Position numbers and translations under genes: made by a program | Notes under the pieces: generated by a model | What the model was told of the DNA's origin: nothing | Database searches by the model: none | Seen by the model: only the letters and a program-made list of their open reading frames with translations | From: CAYVBN01 sp964538565 | GTDB lineage: Bacteria; Pseudomonadota; Alphaproteobacteria; Rhizobiales; Xanthobacteraceae | DNA: 35,093 nucleotides | Assembly (NCBI GenBank): GCA_964538565.1 | Contig: CAZIGW010000184.1 | Location: forward strand, 1-35,093 | Reading direction: 5' to 3' | Shown: in pieces, positions 24,551 to 32,202 of the stretch | Numbering within the stretch: position 1 is the first letter of the stretch | How the letters are laid out: each line of letters starts with the position of its first letter

Positions 24551-24572
24551 GCGGCCGCGATCACGCGGCCGC
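24551..24572. terminator. Hairpin enclosing the stop codon of the reductase-like gene
   Basis: GCGGCCGCG and CGCGGCCGC form a perfect 9-bp stem. The 4-base loop ATCA (24560-24563) contains TCA, the minus-strand stop codon of the gene starting at 25631. On the plus strand the stem is followed by TTTG. With the hairpin at 24504-24527 it makes a tandem pair in the convergent gap. Confidence 0.5.
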
Positions 24573-25631
24573 TTTGCGATTGACGGCAAGCCGCGCATCG
24601 ACCAGCGCGACCGTCTCGTCGAGCACCGGATTGCGCATTGCCTTCTGCGCCGCGATCGCCTGCACGAGCCGATCGACCCGCTCGATGTTGGGCGCGCCGG
24701 CGAACAACGCGCGGGCGGCCGACGACGGCCGCACCAGGCCGAGCGCCGCATTGGCGTACTTCTCGAACGGCACGAGGTCGTCGGGCGAAGCGCCGAGCTT
24801 CACGCACAGTTCGCGCACCCAGTCGTACACCGCGCGCGAGGCCTCGATGTCGGTGTGCACCGCCTCCTTGATGGAACGCGCCGCGTCCTTCTGCACGCAG
24901 CGATAATTCCCGGTGATCAGCATCGCCCACTTTGCGAGCGGCACAAAGATCGACTCGTGCACCTTGAGCTTGACCGGCAGCTCGATCCTGCTGCCGTCGC
25001 CCGGATCGTAGCGGATGGCCTCGATCTCCTGCTCCATCTGCCGCAGCATTCCGGTGTACTTGTCGGAATCGAAGCGCGCGACCTTGAAGTTGGTCGGCAG
25101 CGTGACCTGCAGCACGTTGATCTTTTCCTCCGGCGGGCGGAATGCCTGCGGATCGGGGCTGCACAAGGTCACGTAGGCGGGATCGAAATTCTCCCACACC
25201 GTCGCGTCGGTGTAGCAGCACTTCAGCGCATCGGTCGCGAGCCCCGGAATCCGCTTGAGATACGGCAGCGGCGGCATGTTCATGATGGACATGCACGGCA
25301 CCTTCGCCCTGGCGACGGCGTCGAGCAGTTCGCGCACCCCGCTCGAACGATACTGTGGCTCCTGCATGGCGAGCCCGACGAGATCGTAGTCGCCGGGCTT
25401 GATCGCGCCGGGGCCGTCGGCCGAGAGCTTGCCGGGCAGCTTGCGCGTGTCGATCTCGATCGGGTCCTTGCGGCCCTTGATCGGCAGGCGCACGCGGGCG
25501 CCCTCCTTGTTGATCGCTTCCGCCTCCGCCGGCAGGCATACGAGCTTCACGTTGTGGCCCGCGAACAACAGCTTTGTCGCCAGCAGCGAGCCGTAGGACG
25601 CGCCCATGATCAGGACATTGTAGGTTGTCAC
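24561..25631 (-). CDS. Ketopantoate reductase-like (ApbA/PanE N-terminal) NAD(P)-binding protein
   Basis: A protein of 356 residues. The N-terminal Rossmann fold has VLIMGASYGSLLATKLLFAG (core GASYGS) in place of the usual GxGxxG, then YDLVGLAMQEPQY. The remainder is helical and aligns by pattern with ApbA/PanE-like dehydrogenases (KLKVHESIFVPLAKWAMLITGNY). It is longer than true PanE (about 300 residues) and the catalytic Lys-Glu pair is not obvious, so pantoate synthesis is not claimed. The GTG start at 25631 has GAGGGAG upstream. It ends inside a hairpin loop. Confidence 0.75.
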   Translation of the reverse strand: MTTYNVLIMGASYGSLLATKLLFAGHNVKLVCLPAEAEAINKEGARVRLPIKGRKDPIEIDTRKLPGKLSADGPGAIKPGDYDLVGLAMQEPQYRSSGVRELLDAVARAKVPCMSIMNMPPLPYLKRIPGLATDALKCCYTDATVWENFDPAYVTLCSPDPQAFRPPEEKINVLQVTLPTNFKVARFDSDKYTGMLRQMEQEIEAIRYDPGDGSRIELPVKLKVHESIFVPLAKWAMLITGNYRCVQKDAARSIKEAVHTDIEASRAVYDWVRELCVKLGASPDDLVPFEKYANAALGLVRPSSAARALFAGAPNIERVDRLVQAIAAQKAMRNPVLDETVALVDARLAVNRKAAA

Positions 25632-25811
25632 GTGAACTGCTCCCTCTATGGCGCGGCAAGATGCCGAAAAACTCCGTCCCGGCGACGCCTCCCGCGTCGC
25701 CTTCGCGCTTCAGGCAGGCGATGATATTTCCTGCCCCGCCGGGGCGCAACGAGCCAGCAAGCCCCACCCCGTGTCGGCATGTCGCGCGCCGGCCGCCGGA
25801 GGCGCGGCGCG

Positions 25812-27563
25812 CTACTTGCGCTCTCCGCGGCCCTTCTGAAGCTGGCGGCGGAATTCGTCGCGCTTTTCGTGGATCGAGGCAACCACCGGACCGATCCCGA
25901 CGCCGAGTCCGACGAGGGCGGCTTCCGATACCTGCAGGCTCGCCTCGATGGTTTCCGGCACCGCGTCGGTGACGCCGATCTCATAGAGGTGGCGCGCGTG
26001 CGTGGCATCGTGCGCGCGCGCGACGATGAGGACGTCGGGCCGCGCGCGGCGCACCTGCACGACCACCTCGTCGACCTCCGCTTTGGAGCCGGTGGTGATG
26101 ATCACGGCGGCGGCGCCGGCAAGGCCGCACGCCTTGAGAAAATCCAGATTGGTCGCGTCGCCATAATAGACTTCACGCTCATGGCGCCGGTGCTGCCTGA
26201 CGGCCGATGCGTTCTTGTCGACGGCCACGTAGCGCAATCCGTGCCGGTCGAGCATCGAGCAGACGACCTGTCCGACCCGGCCGTGGCCGACGACGATCGC
26301 ATGCCCCGCGTCCGCCTCGGGCGCGGCAAGGAGTTCGGGATCGAGCGCCTTGCGCGTCTCGAGCCACGGCGACCATTTGCGCGCCAGCAGCGACAGACCC
26401 GGAATGAGCGCCATCGTGATCGAGGTGACGGCGAGCGCGAAAGTCGCAACCGCCGCATCCATGACGCCGAGCACCGTCGCCAAGCCGATGCCCACGAAGG
26501 CGAACTCGCCGCCGGGCCCGAGCAGCAACCCGGTTTCGACCGCCGCCGGCCACGGCAACCGGAAGGCGCGGGCGAGCCCGGCCAGAATGCCCGACTTGAG
26601 CGCGATGAGGGCGACCGTGCATACGAGGAGCCACAGTGGTTCGCGTACGAGTTCGCGCGGATCGATGTTCATCCCCACCGTGAAGAAGAACAGGCCGAGC
26701 AGCAGCCCCTTGAACGGCTCGATCCTCGTCTCGATCGCCTTGCGGAATTCCGTTTCGGACAGCAGGAGACCGGCGACGAAGGCGCCGAGCGACATCGGCA
26801 GCCCGGCGGCGGCGGCCCCGACGCCCGCTCCGACGACCACCAGCAAGGCCGCCGCGACGAACATGTCGCTGCTGCCGGCCGACGCGACGAGATGAAATAG
26901 CCGCCGCAGAAAGATGCGGCCGAGCACGACGATCAGGCCGAGCGCCAGCGCCCCGTTGGCAAGCGCCAGCACGAGCGTCGTCACGACCGAGCCGCCGGTG
27001 CGCGTTCCGACGATCGAGACGAACAGCAGGATCGGCACCACCGCGAGATCCTGCGCCAGCAGCACCGCGAAGCTCGCGCGGCCCGCGGCCGTGGCGAGGC
27101 GGTCCTGTCCGGCCAGCACGTCAATGACGATCGCGGTCGACGACAGGGCGAGGCAGAGCCCGAGAATCACCGCCTCGGCCGGCTTGCCGCCGTAGAGCGC
27201 CGCCGCGCCGGCGATGACCGCGGCCGAAAGGGCGATCTGCAGGCTGCCCAGGCCGAAGACCAGGCGGCGCATGGTCCTCAGCCGCTCGTAGGAGAGCTCG
27301 AGCCCGATCAGGAACAGCAGGAAGACGACGCCGAGCTGGGCAATGCCGGCGACGTTCCTGGCGTCGACCACCGTGACCCAGTAGAGAAACGGATAGGTGC
27401 CGATGAGCGAGCCGAGCCCCAGGGGACCGAGCACGGCGCCCGCCGCGAGATAGCTCAGCACCGGACTGAGGCCGAGCCGGCGCCCCACCGGGACCACGAT
27501 GCCGGCGGTCGCGAGCACGACCAGCGCATCGCTGTAGGTCTCGAAGCTGACGGGAGCGGCCAT
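25812..27563 (-). CDS. CPA2 cation:proton antiporter with RCK/TrkA-N domain (Kef-type)
   Basis: An inner-membrane protein of 583 residues. About 12-13 membrane segments cover residues 8-390, including LGVVFLLFLIGLELSYERL, ALSSTAIVIDVLA, LLAQDLAVVPILLF and FVAGLLLSETEFRKAIE, the standard CPA2 patterns. The C-terminal part (from about 420) is a TrkA-N/RCK domain with the nucleotide loop HAIVVGHGRVGQVV. Proteins of this type are K+/H+ antiporters gated by nucleotide or glutathione adducts. The start at 27563 follows AAGGGACTTGAGG. It is followed by the reductase-like gene after about 180 bases. Confidence 0.92.
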   Translation of the reverse strand: MAAPVSFETYSDALVVLATAGIVVPVGRRLGLSPVLSYLAAGAVLGPLGLGSLIGTYPFLYWVTVVDARNVAGIAQLGVVFLLFLIGLELSYERLRTMRRLVFGLGSLQIALSAAVIAGAAALYGGKPAEAVILGLCLALSSTAIVIDVLAGQDRLATAAGRASFAVLLAQDLAVVPILLFVSIVGTRTGGSVVTTLVLALANGALALGLIVVLGRIFLRRLFHLVASAGSSDMFVAAALLVVVGAGVGAAAAGLPMSLGAFVAGLLLSETEFRKAIETRIEPFKGLLLGLFFFTVGMNIDPRELVREPLWLLVCTVALIALKSGILAGLARAFRLPWPAAVETGLLLGPGGEFAFVGIGLATVLGVMDAAVATFALAVTSITMALIPGLSLLARKWSPWLETRKALDPELLAAPEADAGHAIVVGHGRVGQVVCSMLDRHGLRYVAVDKNASAVRQHRRHEREVYYGDATNLDFLKACGLAGAAAVIITTGSKAEVDEVVVQVRRARPDVLIVARAHDATHARHLYEIGVTDAVPETIEASLQVSEAALVGLGVGIGPVVASIHEKRDEFRRQLQKGRGERK

Positions 27564-27778
27564 CCTCAAGTCCCTTCCGGGTTTCGCACTCGGTCTATCG
27601 TACCCGGCAACGGGCGCATATCCGATTCGGCGTGTCGCGGCAGGCCGGCGGGAACCGCGAAGGTCCGACGCCCCGGTGGCGGCTGCCTTGCCGCCGCATC
27701 GCCTCTCATCCGATCGGAGGACGCCAGGCCGGCGACTCGCCGCCATAGTCGCGGCGCTCTCGGGAAACAGAGGCTCGC

Positions 27779-28033
27779 ATGAGAACACTCGATCCGGAGC
27801 TGCCTGGCGAGGGGTTCCATTCGGTGCCCATCGTCTGGACGGTTTTCTACGCCATGGCGGTCGTCGGCCCCTTCGCGGCCGCCGCGCCATCCGGCGCAGG
27901 AGACCAGGCGGCCCGATCGGCAACCGCAGAGATCGTCATCCGTCATTCGTCCGCGCAAGACCCGGCGGTCTCCCGACGGCTCGCCGCCGCGGCTCGCGCG
28001 CCCGTTCGTCATCAAAGCGCAATCCGACGCTGA
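27779..28033 (+). CDS. Small hypothetical ORF, doubtful
   Basis: An open frame of 84 codons with one hydrophobic segment (VPIVWTVFYAMAVVGPFAAAA) and an Ala/Arg-rich tail. AGAGG at 27770-27774 lies in front of the ATG. It is not known to me and its second half has the composition of random GC-rich sequence. It occupies the divergent gap between the antiporter and the LysR-type gene. Confidence 0.3.
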   Translation: MRTLDPELPGEGFHSVPIVWTVFYAMAVVGPFAAAAPSGAGDQAARSATAEIVIRHSSAQDPAVSRRLAAAARAPVRHQSAIRR

Positions 28034-28061
28034 TTGCATGCCAGAGCAAAGAGGTCCCTCC

Positions 28062-28376
28062 ATGGAAATGTCCCACGTCCGCTATTTTCTCGCGTTGCGC
28101 GACGAGCGCAATTTCACGCGGGCTGCGCGACGGTGCGGCGTGGCGCAACCCTCCCTCACGCAGGCGATCAAGGTCCTGGAGAACGAGCTGGGCGCGCCGC
28201 TGTTTTATCGGCGCCCGAACGGCGCGGAATTGAGCGAGCTCGGCGCCCAGATCGAACCGTACTTCGAGACGATCTGGCGCTGCGTGCAGGAGATCAAGCG
28301 CATCCCGCGCAACGGCATGGCGCTCGATCACGAGTCCAAGATTCTTGCCGAAAAGTTCCAGGTGCCGTCGGCCTAG
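28062..28376 (+). CDS. LysR-type DNA-binding domain alone
   Basis: A protein of 104 residues. The LysR winged-helix is complete: HVRYFLALRDERNFTRAARR, CGVAQPSLTQAIKVLENELG and APLFYRRPNGAELSELG (helix-turn-helix and linker). No effector-binding domain follows; after residue 80 only a short tail ends in QVPSA. AGAGG at 28050-28054 fixes the start at 28062; an ATG at 28038 would add eight residues. The stop is not followed by any readable remnant of a substrate domain, so it looks like a true single-domain regulator rather than a recent frameshift. Confidence 0.8.
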   Translation: MEMSHVRYFLALRDERNFTRAARRCGVAQPSLTQAIKVLENELGAPLFYRRPNGAELSELGAQIEPYFETIWRCVQEIKRIPRNGMALDHESKILAEKFQVPSA

Positions 28377-28509
28377 ACGGCGGTCCGAAGAGCGCAACAA
28401 CGTTGCGTCAGATCGCGCGCTCATTCTTTGGACCGAGCGCATGATCTCGTCGGCGAACCGGTATCCACTTCGCCGGATCATGCGCGCGCCGCATCGCCGT
28501 CTCACGCCC

Positions 28510-29568
28510 TCACGGGAACAGCGCGACCTGCTCGAGGCCCATGGTTTCGGGAAATCCCAGCATCAGGTTCATGTTCTGGATCGCCTGGCCGGACGCGCCC
28601 TTGACCAGGTTGTCGAGCGCCGATCCGATGATCGCGCGCCCGGCGACGCGATCCTCCACGACCCCGATGAAGGTGAAGTTCGAGCCGCGCACGTGCCGCG
28701 TCTGCGGCATTTCGCCGAACGGCAGCACGTGGACGAACGGCTCGCGGACGTAGGTTTCGGCGAGGATCGCGTGCAGATCGCGCGCGCCGCGGCCGCGCCG
28801 TCCCCGCACGTAGATGGTGGCGAGAATGCCGCGGTTCATCGGCACGAGATGCGGTGTGAACGTCACCACGACTTCGCGCCCGGCGGCCTTCGAGAACTCC
28901 TGATCGAGCTCGGCCATGTGTCGATGATGGCCGACCCCGTAGGCGTGGAAGCCTTCCGAGACTTCCGAGAACAGCATCTCCTGCTTGGCCGCCCGGCCCG
29001 CCCCCGTCATGCCCGACTTGGCGTCGACCACGATCTCGTCGGGATCGATCGCCTTCGCCTCGAGCAGCGGAATGAGCGGCAGTTGCGTCGTCGTCGTGTA
29101 GCAGCCCGGATTGGCGACGAGCCGCGCCTTCTTTATGGCGCGCCGGTACACTTCGACCAATCCGTACACCGCCTCCTTCTGCAGCTCGGCCGCCTGATGG
29201 GCGTGGCCGTACCAGCGCTCGTAGGCGGCCGGATCGGCGAGACGGAAATCGGCCGAGAGATCGACGATCCTCAGCGCCGGCGCGGCGGCAAGCACCTCGG
29301 CCACGACCTTCTGGGTCGTTCCGTGCGGCAGCGCGGTGAAAAGAAGGTCGAGCCCGGCGTTTCGCCAGTCGATGCTCCCGATGCTCGCGAGCTGCGGCAG
29401 GTTGTAGGGCGAAAACTGCGGGAAGACCGCGCGCATCGGCTGACCGGCGTTGCGGTCCGCGGTGAGCACCGTGATCTCGGCGCGCGGATGGCGCAGCAGA
29501 AGCCGAACGAGCTCGGAACCCGTGTAGCCCGACGCACCGAGCACGCCAATCTTGACAGTCTTGGTCAT
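28510..29568 (-). CDS. argC: N-acetyl-gamma-glutamyl-phosphate reductase
   Basis: NADPH-dependent enzyme of 352 residues for the third step of arginine biosynthesis, converting N-acetylglutamyl phosphate to the semialdehyde. The Rossmann motif GVLGASGYTGSELVRLL is at residues 8-24, the catalytic cysteine C156 is in ANPGCYTTT, and YGVGHHRHMAEL and FTPHLVPMNRGILATIY are family motifs. AAGGACAG at 29573-29580 supports the start at 29568. It is preceded by a structured leader of about 220 bases with its own promoter. Confidence 0.96.
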   Translation of the reverse strand: MTKTVKIGVLGASGYTGSELVRLLLRHPRAEITVLTADRNAGQPMRAVFPQFSPYNLPQLASIGSIDWRNAGLDLLFTALPHGTTQKVVAEVLAAAPALRIVDLSADFRLADPAAYERWYGHAHQAAELQKEAVYGLVEVYRRAIKKARLVANPGCYTTTTQLPLIPLLEAKAIDPDEIVVDAKSGMTGAGRAAKQEMLFSEVSEGFHAYGVGHHRHMAELDQEFSKAAGREVVVTFTPHLVPMNRGILATIYVRGRRGRGARDLHAILAETYVREPFVHVLPFGEMPQTRHVRGSNFTFIGVVEDRVAGRAIIGSALDNLVKGASGQAIQNMNLMLGFPETMGLEQVALFP

Positions 29569-29588
29569 GGTCTGTCCTTCGCAGGTCT

Positions 29589-29614
29589 TCCCGCGCGCGA
29601 TCCCGCGCGCGGGA
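29589..29614 (-). promoter_or_regulatory. argC leader hairpin 2
   Basis: TCCCGCGCGC and GCGCGCGGGA (29589-29598 and 29605-29614) make a perfect 10-bp GC-only-core stem with a 6-base loop. On the argC strand it ends about 20 bases before the start codon, next to the ribosome site. No T-run follows, so it would act on translation or with Rho rather than as an intrinsic terminator. Confidence 0.6.
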
Positions 29615-29672
29615 GACAGGCCGGCCGGTCGATTCCGCCGGAGAAGGCCGAAGCCGCGGGACTTGGGAACGT

Positions 29673-29700
29673 CGTGCCGCGGAGCCTCGCCGGCGGCACG
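29673..29700 (-). promoter_or_regulatory. argC leader hairpin 1
   Basis: CGTGCCGC and GCGGCACG (29673-29680 and 29693-29700) form a perfect 8-bp stem with a 12-base loop. It begins 8 bases after the stop codon of the Arg-rich short ORF at 29709-29789. Confidence 0.55.
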
Positions 29701-29708
29701 GAGAACGA

Positions 29709-29789
29709 TCAGGCCCGATCGAGCGCCGACGCCGCGCCGGTGCGGCGGCGCGGACGGCGGGGAGCGATCGTCGGGACGAACATCGTCAT
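29709..29789 (-). CDS. Candidate Arg-rich leader peptide of argC
   Basis: A 26-codon frame starting ATG ACG ATG TTC and containing the run Arg-Arg-Pro-Arg-Arg-Arg at residues 11-16, then Arg at 25, and a TGA stop. Five of six residues in the run are Arg, and the next gene makes arginine. The ATG lies 9 bases beyond the -10 box, so the message would be essentially leaderless, as is known for the trpL leader of Sinorhizobium meliloti. CGC/CGG codons are common by chance in such GC-rich DNA, so this remains a candidate. Confidence 0.4.
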   Translation of the reverse strand: MTMFVPTIAPRRPRRRTGAASALDRA

Positions 29790-29797
29790 GGGCGGGG

Positions 29798-29826
29798 CGT
29801 ATATGCGCCCCGGCGCCCTTCGTCAA
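29798..29826 (-). promoter_or_regulatory. argC promoter
   Basis: On the minus strand TTGACG (29821-29826) and TATACG (29798-29803) are separated by exactly 17 bases, matching sigma-70 at 5 and 4 of 6 positions. Transcription would start near 29791, giving a leader of about 220 bases before argC. Confidence 0.65.
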
Positions 29827-29875
29827 TCCGACGATGCCGGTGAAGAACCGGCGCTTCGGTCTTGGACAGCAGGGA

Positions 29876-29908
29876 GAAAAAGGAGGCCGCCCACGGACGG
29901 CCTCCTTT
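29876..29908 (-). terminator. Intrinsic terminator upstream of the argC promoter
   Basis: AAAGGAGGCCG and CGGCCTCCTTT (29879-29889 and 29898-29908) form an 11-bp stem with an 8-base loop. On the minus strand the stem is followed by TTTTTCTCCC, a real T-run. It would stop transcripts coming from the dedA-like gene before they reach the argC promoter. Confidence 0.75.
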
Positions 29909-29981
29909 CCCGCCGGATTGCCCCGCCGCCTTGACGTGACGCGACGGACTGGAAGCGGTCGGCGCAACCCGACAGGCGCCC

Positions 29982-30010
29982 ACGCACGCTGAAGCGAAAC
30001 GGGCGTGCGT
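29982..30010. terminator. Inverted repeat after the DedA-like gene
   Basis: ACGCACGC and GCGTGCGT (29982-29989 and 30003-30010) form a perfect 8-bp stem with a 13-base loop, about 100 bases past the stop of the DedA-like gene. No T-run is present. The rest of 29909-30107 shows no convincing gene. Confidence 0.35.
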
Positions 30011-30107
30011 CCATCCCTGGAAACACCGCCGCCACGCGAATCCTCCGACCCGGCTGATGCCGTCCCGGCCTCGCCATGCGCCCTTCGAGTGGAGGCCGGC
30101 GGGCCGG

Positions 30108-30626
30108 TCAGAACAGGAATTTCATTCCGAGCGCCCCGGGGGCCAGCAGCACCGCCGCCCAAAGAAACGCCGAGGAGAAATTGGCGAGCTGGAACGGCCA
30201 CCACGGCATGGCGAAAATGCCCGCCACGAGAGGCACGGACGCGCGCAGCGGTCCGAAAAAGCGCCCGATCACGATGGCGAACACGCCGAAACGCTTCACG
30301 AACGCCTCGCCCTTGGGAATGAGTTCAGGATGCCGCGACAGCGGCCAGATCCGCACCACGGCGGTCTTGAAGGTCGAGCCGAACCAGAAGGAGAGCCAGT
30401 CGCCGAGCGCCGCTCCGACCGCACCCGCGACCCAGATCGGCCAGAAGCTGATGCCGGTTGCCCCGATCAGCGCACCGATGCCGACGAGCGCCGCCCACGC
30501 CGGAATCAGGAGCGACAGGAAGGCGATCGATTCCCCGAACGCCAGACAGAACACGACGGGGGCCGCCCATGACTCGTTCTGTCTGACAAACTCGATGACG
30601 GACTGGGCGATGCTTTCGAGCGACAT
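30108..30626 (-). CDS. DedA-family membrane protein
   Basis: An inner-membrane protein of 172 residues of the DedA/VTT superfamily. The hallmark segments are SLLIPAWAALVGIGALIG, GAVGAALGDWLSFWFGSTF and, near the end, RFFGPLRASVPLVAGIFAMPWWPF (core FGPLRASVPLVAG). DedA proteins are linked to lipid-carrier flipping and membrane homeostasis. It is somewhat shorter than the classic 200-220 residues but includes both re-entrant-type regions. The start at 30626 is used although the frame is open further upstream. It is divergent from chrA. Confidence 0.88.
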   Translation of the reverse strand: MSLESIAQSVIEFVRQNESWAAPVVFCLAFGESIAFLSLLIPAWAALVGIGALIGATGISFWPIWVAGAVGAALGDWLSFWFGSTFKTAVVRIWPLSRHPELIPKGEAFVKRFGVFAIVIGRFFGPLRASVPLVAGIFAMPWWPFQLANFSSAFLWAAVLLAPGALGMKFLF

Positions 30627-30695
30627 CCGCAACTCGCGACGGTTCGGCCGTATGTAGCCCGGCGCCCGCCGCAACACCAGCGCACGGACACGTGG

Positions 30696-30724
30696 TTGAT
30701 AGGCCCACGATCCAACCCTAGCAT
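30696..30724 (+). promoter_or_regulatory. Candidate chrA promoter
   Basis: TTGATA (30696-30701), 17 bases, TAGCAT (30719-30724); 5 and 4 of 6 consensus matches with ideal spacing. Transcription would start near 30731, about 70 bases before chrA. Confidence 0.55.
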
Positions 30725-30802
30725 CGACGCCGGGACTCCGGTCTTGCGACGGCGCGCCCACCCGATGCGAGGAAAATCCCGATGCGCCGCACGGAAGGGA
30801 CG

Positions 30803-32032
30803 ATGAACAGTCCGGACGAAGTCCGTTCCCCGGCGCCAGCCGGACCGAGCGGCAACTGGCGCGAAGTCCTGGCTGCATTCCTGCGCCTCGGGCTCACCTC
30901 CTTCGGCGGCCCGGTCGCCCACCTCGGCTATTTCCGCGAGGAGTTCGTCCGGCGACGTCGCTGGCTCGACGATCGCGCCTACGCGGATCTCGTCGCGCTC
31001 TGCCAATTCCTGCCGGGCCCGGCGTCGAGCCAGGTCGGGCTCGCGATCGGCCTTTCGCGCGCCGGCTATGCGGGCGCGCTCGCGGCCTGGGCGGGCTTCA
31101 CCCTGCCCTCCGCCGTCGCGCTCGTCCTCTTCGCCTACGGGGTGAGCGCGCTCGGCGATGCCACGGGCAGCGGCTGGCTGCACGGCCTGAAGGTCGCGGC
31201 GGTCGCGGTGGTCGCACAGGCGGTGCTTGGCATGATGCGCACGCTCGCGCCCGACCGCGAACGCGCTTCGCTTGCGGTCGCGGCGGCGGCGCTCGCCACG
31301 GCGTTTCCTTCCGCCGCGGGGCAGATCGGCGCCATCGCGCTCGGCGCCGTCGTGGGCGTCCTGCTTGCAGGAAGCGCCACGCCAGGCGAGCACGCGTCGT
31401 TGCCGCTGCGCGTGAGCCGGCCGCTCGGGGCGGCGCTGCTCGCGTTGTTTTTTGTCCTGCTGGTCGGACTGCCGCTGCTCGCCGCGGCGGTTCCGGTCCA
31501 CGCGCTCGCGCTGTTCGACTCCTTCTATCGCGCCGGCTCGCTCGTGTTCGGCGGCGGGCACGTGGTGCTGCCGCTTCTGCAAGCCTCGGTCGTGCCGCCC
31601 GGCTGGGTGACGAACGACGCGTTCCTTGCCGGCTACGGCGCCGCGCAGGCGGTACCCGGCCCGCTCTTCACCTTTTCCGCGTATCTGGGAGCCGTCATGG
31701 GCCCGGCGCCGAACGGGTGGCCCGGCGCGGCGCTGTGCCTCGTCGCGATCTTTCTGCCGTCCTTTCTGCTCGTCCTCGGCGTGCTGCCGTTCTGGGAGGA
31801 TCTGCGCAGGCGACTGGTCGTGCAGGCGGCGCTGCGTGGCGTCAACGCGGCGGTGGTCGGGCTGCTGCTCGCCGCGCTGTATCATCCGGTGTGGACCGCC
31901 GGCATCGGTAACGCGGCGGATTTCGTCATTGCGAGCGGCGCCTTCCTGCTGCTGTTCATGTGGCAGACGCCGCCCTGGCTCGTGGTCGTGCTCTGCGCCG
32001 TGGCGAGAGCCGCCGTGGCGGCGCTCGGCTGA
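30803..32032 (+). CDS. chrA: Chromate transporter, ChrA/CHR family
   Basis: An inner-membrane protein of 409 residues made of two homologous CHR halves. The first half carries LGLTSFGGPVAHLGYFREEF and ADLVALCQFLPGPASSQVG, the second FYRAGSLVFGGGHVVLPLL and FLAGYGAAQAVPGPLFTFSAYLG (core AQAVPGPLFTFS). Long-chain CHR proteins pump chromate out of the cell; many chromosomal homologues have no proven chromate role. GGAAGGGA at 30793-30800 sets the start at 30803; an ATG at 30782 is less well placed. No chrB is present. Confidence 0.92.
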   Translation: MNSPDEVRSPAPAGPSGNWREVLAAFLRLGLTSFGGPVAHLGYFREEFVRRRRWLDDRAYADLVALCQFLPGPASSQVGLAIGLSRAGYAGALAAWAGFTLPSAVALVLFAYGVSALGDATGSGWLHGLKVAAVAVVAQAVLGMMRTLAPDRERASLAVAAAALATAFPSAAGQIGAIALGAVVGVLLAGSATPGEHASLPLRVSRPLGAALLALFFVLLVGLPLLAAAVPVHALALFDSFYRAGSLVFGGGHVVLPLLQASVVPPGWVTNDAFLAGYGAAQAVPGPLFTFSAYLGAVMGPAPNGWPGAALCLVAIFLPSFLLVLGVLPFWEDLRRRLVVQAALRGVNAAVVGLLLAALYHPVWTAGIGNAADFVIASGAFLLLFMWQTPPWLVVVLCAVARAAVAALG

Positions 32033-32062
32033 ATGCCTAGGGGCGGACGCTGTCAACAGCCG

Positions 32063-32102
32063 CCGTGCCGCAGTTGACTTTGCGGCACGGTCTCCCTCTA
32101 AC
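32063..32102 (+). promoter_or_regulatory. Inverted repeat with embedded promoter, between chrA and the CcoN-like gene
   Basis: CCGTGCCGCA and TGCGGCACGG (32063-32072 and 32081-32090) are perfect 10-bp arms. The 8-base loop holds TTGACT (32074-32079), which is exactly 17 bases from TCTAAC (32097-32102). The same DNA can therefore be a chrA terminator (a pyrimidine tail follows) and the promoter, with operator symmetry, of the next gene. GTCAAC at 32052-32057 can also pair with GTTGAC at 32073-32078. Confidence 0.5.
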
Positions 32103-32202
32103 GGCGCTGGCACCGCAAGATCGGCCATGTCGCGCCGTCTCCGCGCCGTGGCCGGACGAGCGGGCTTCCGACGGGGGCGAAAGGAATTCGGGGAGGAACA
32201 CC

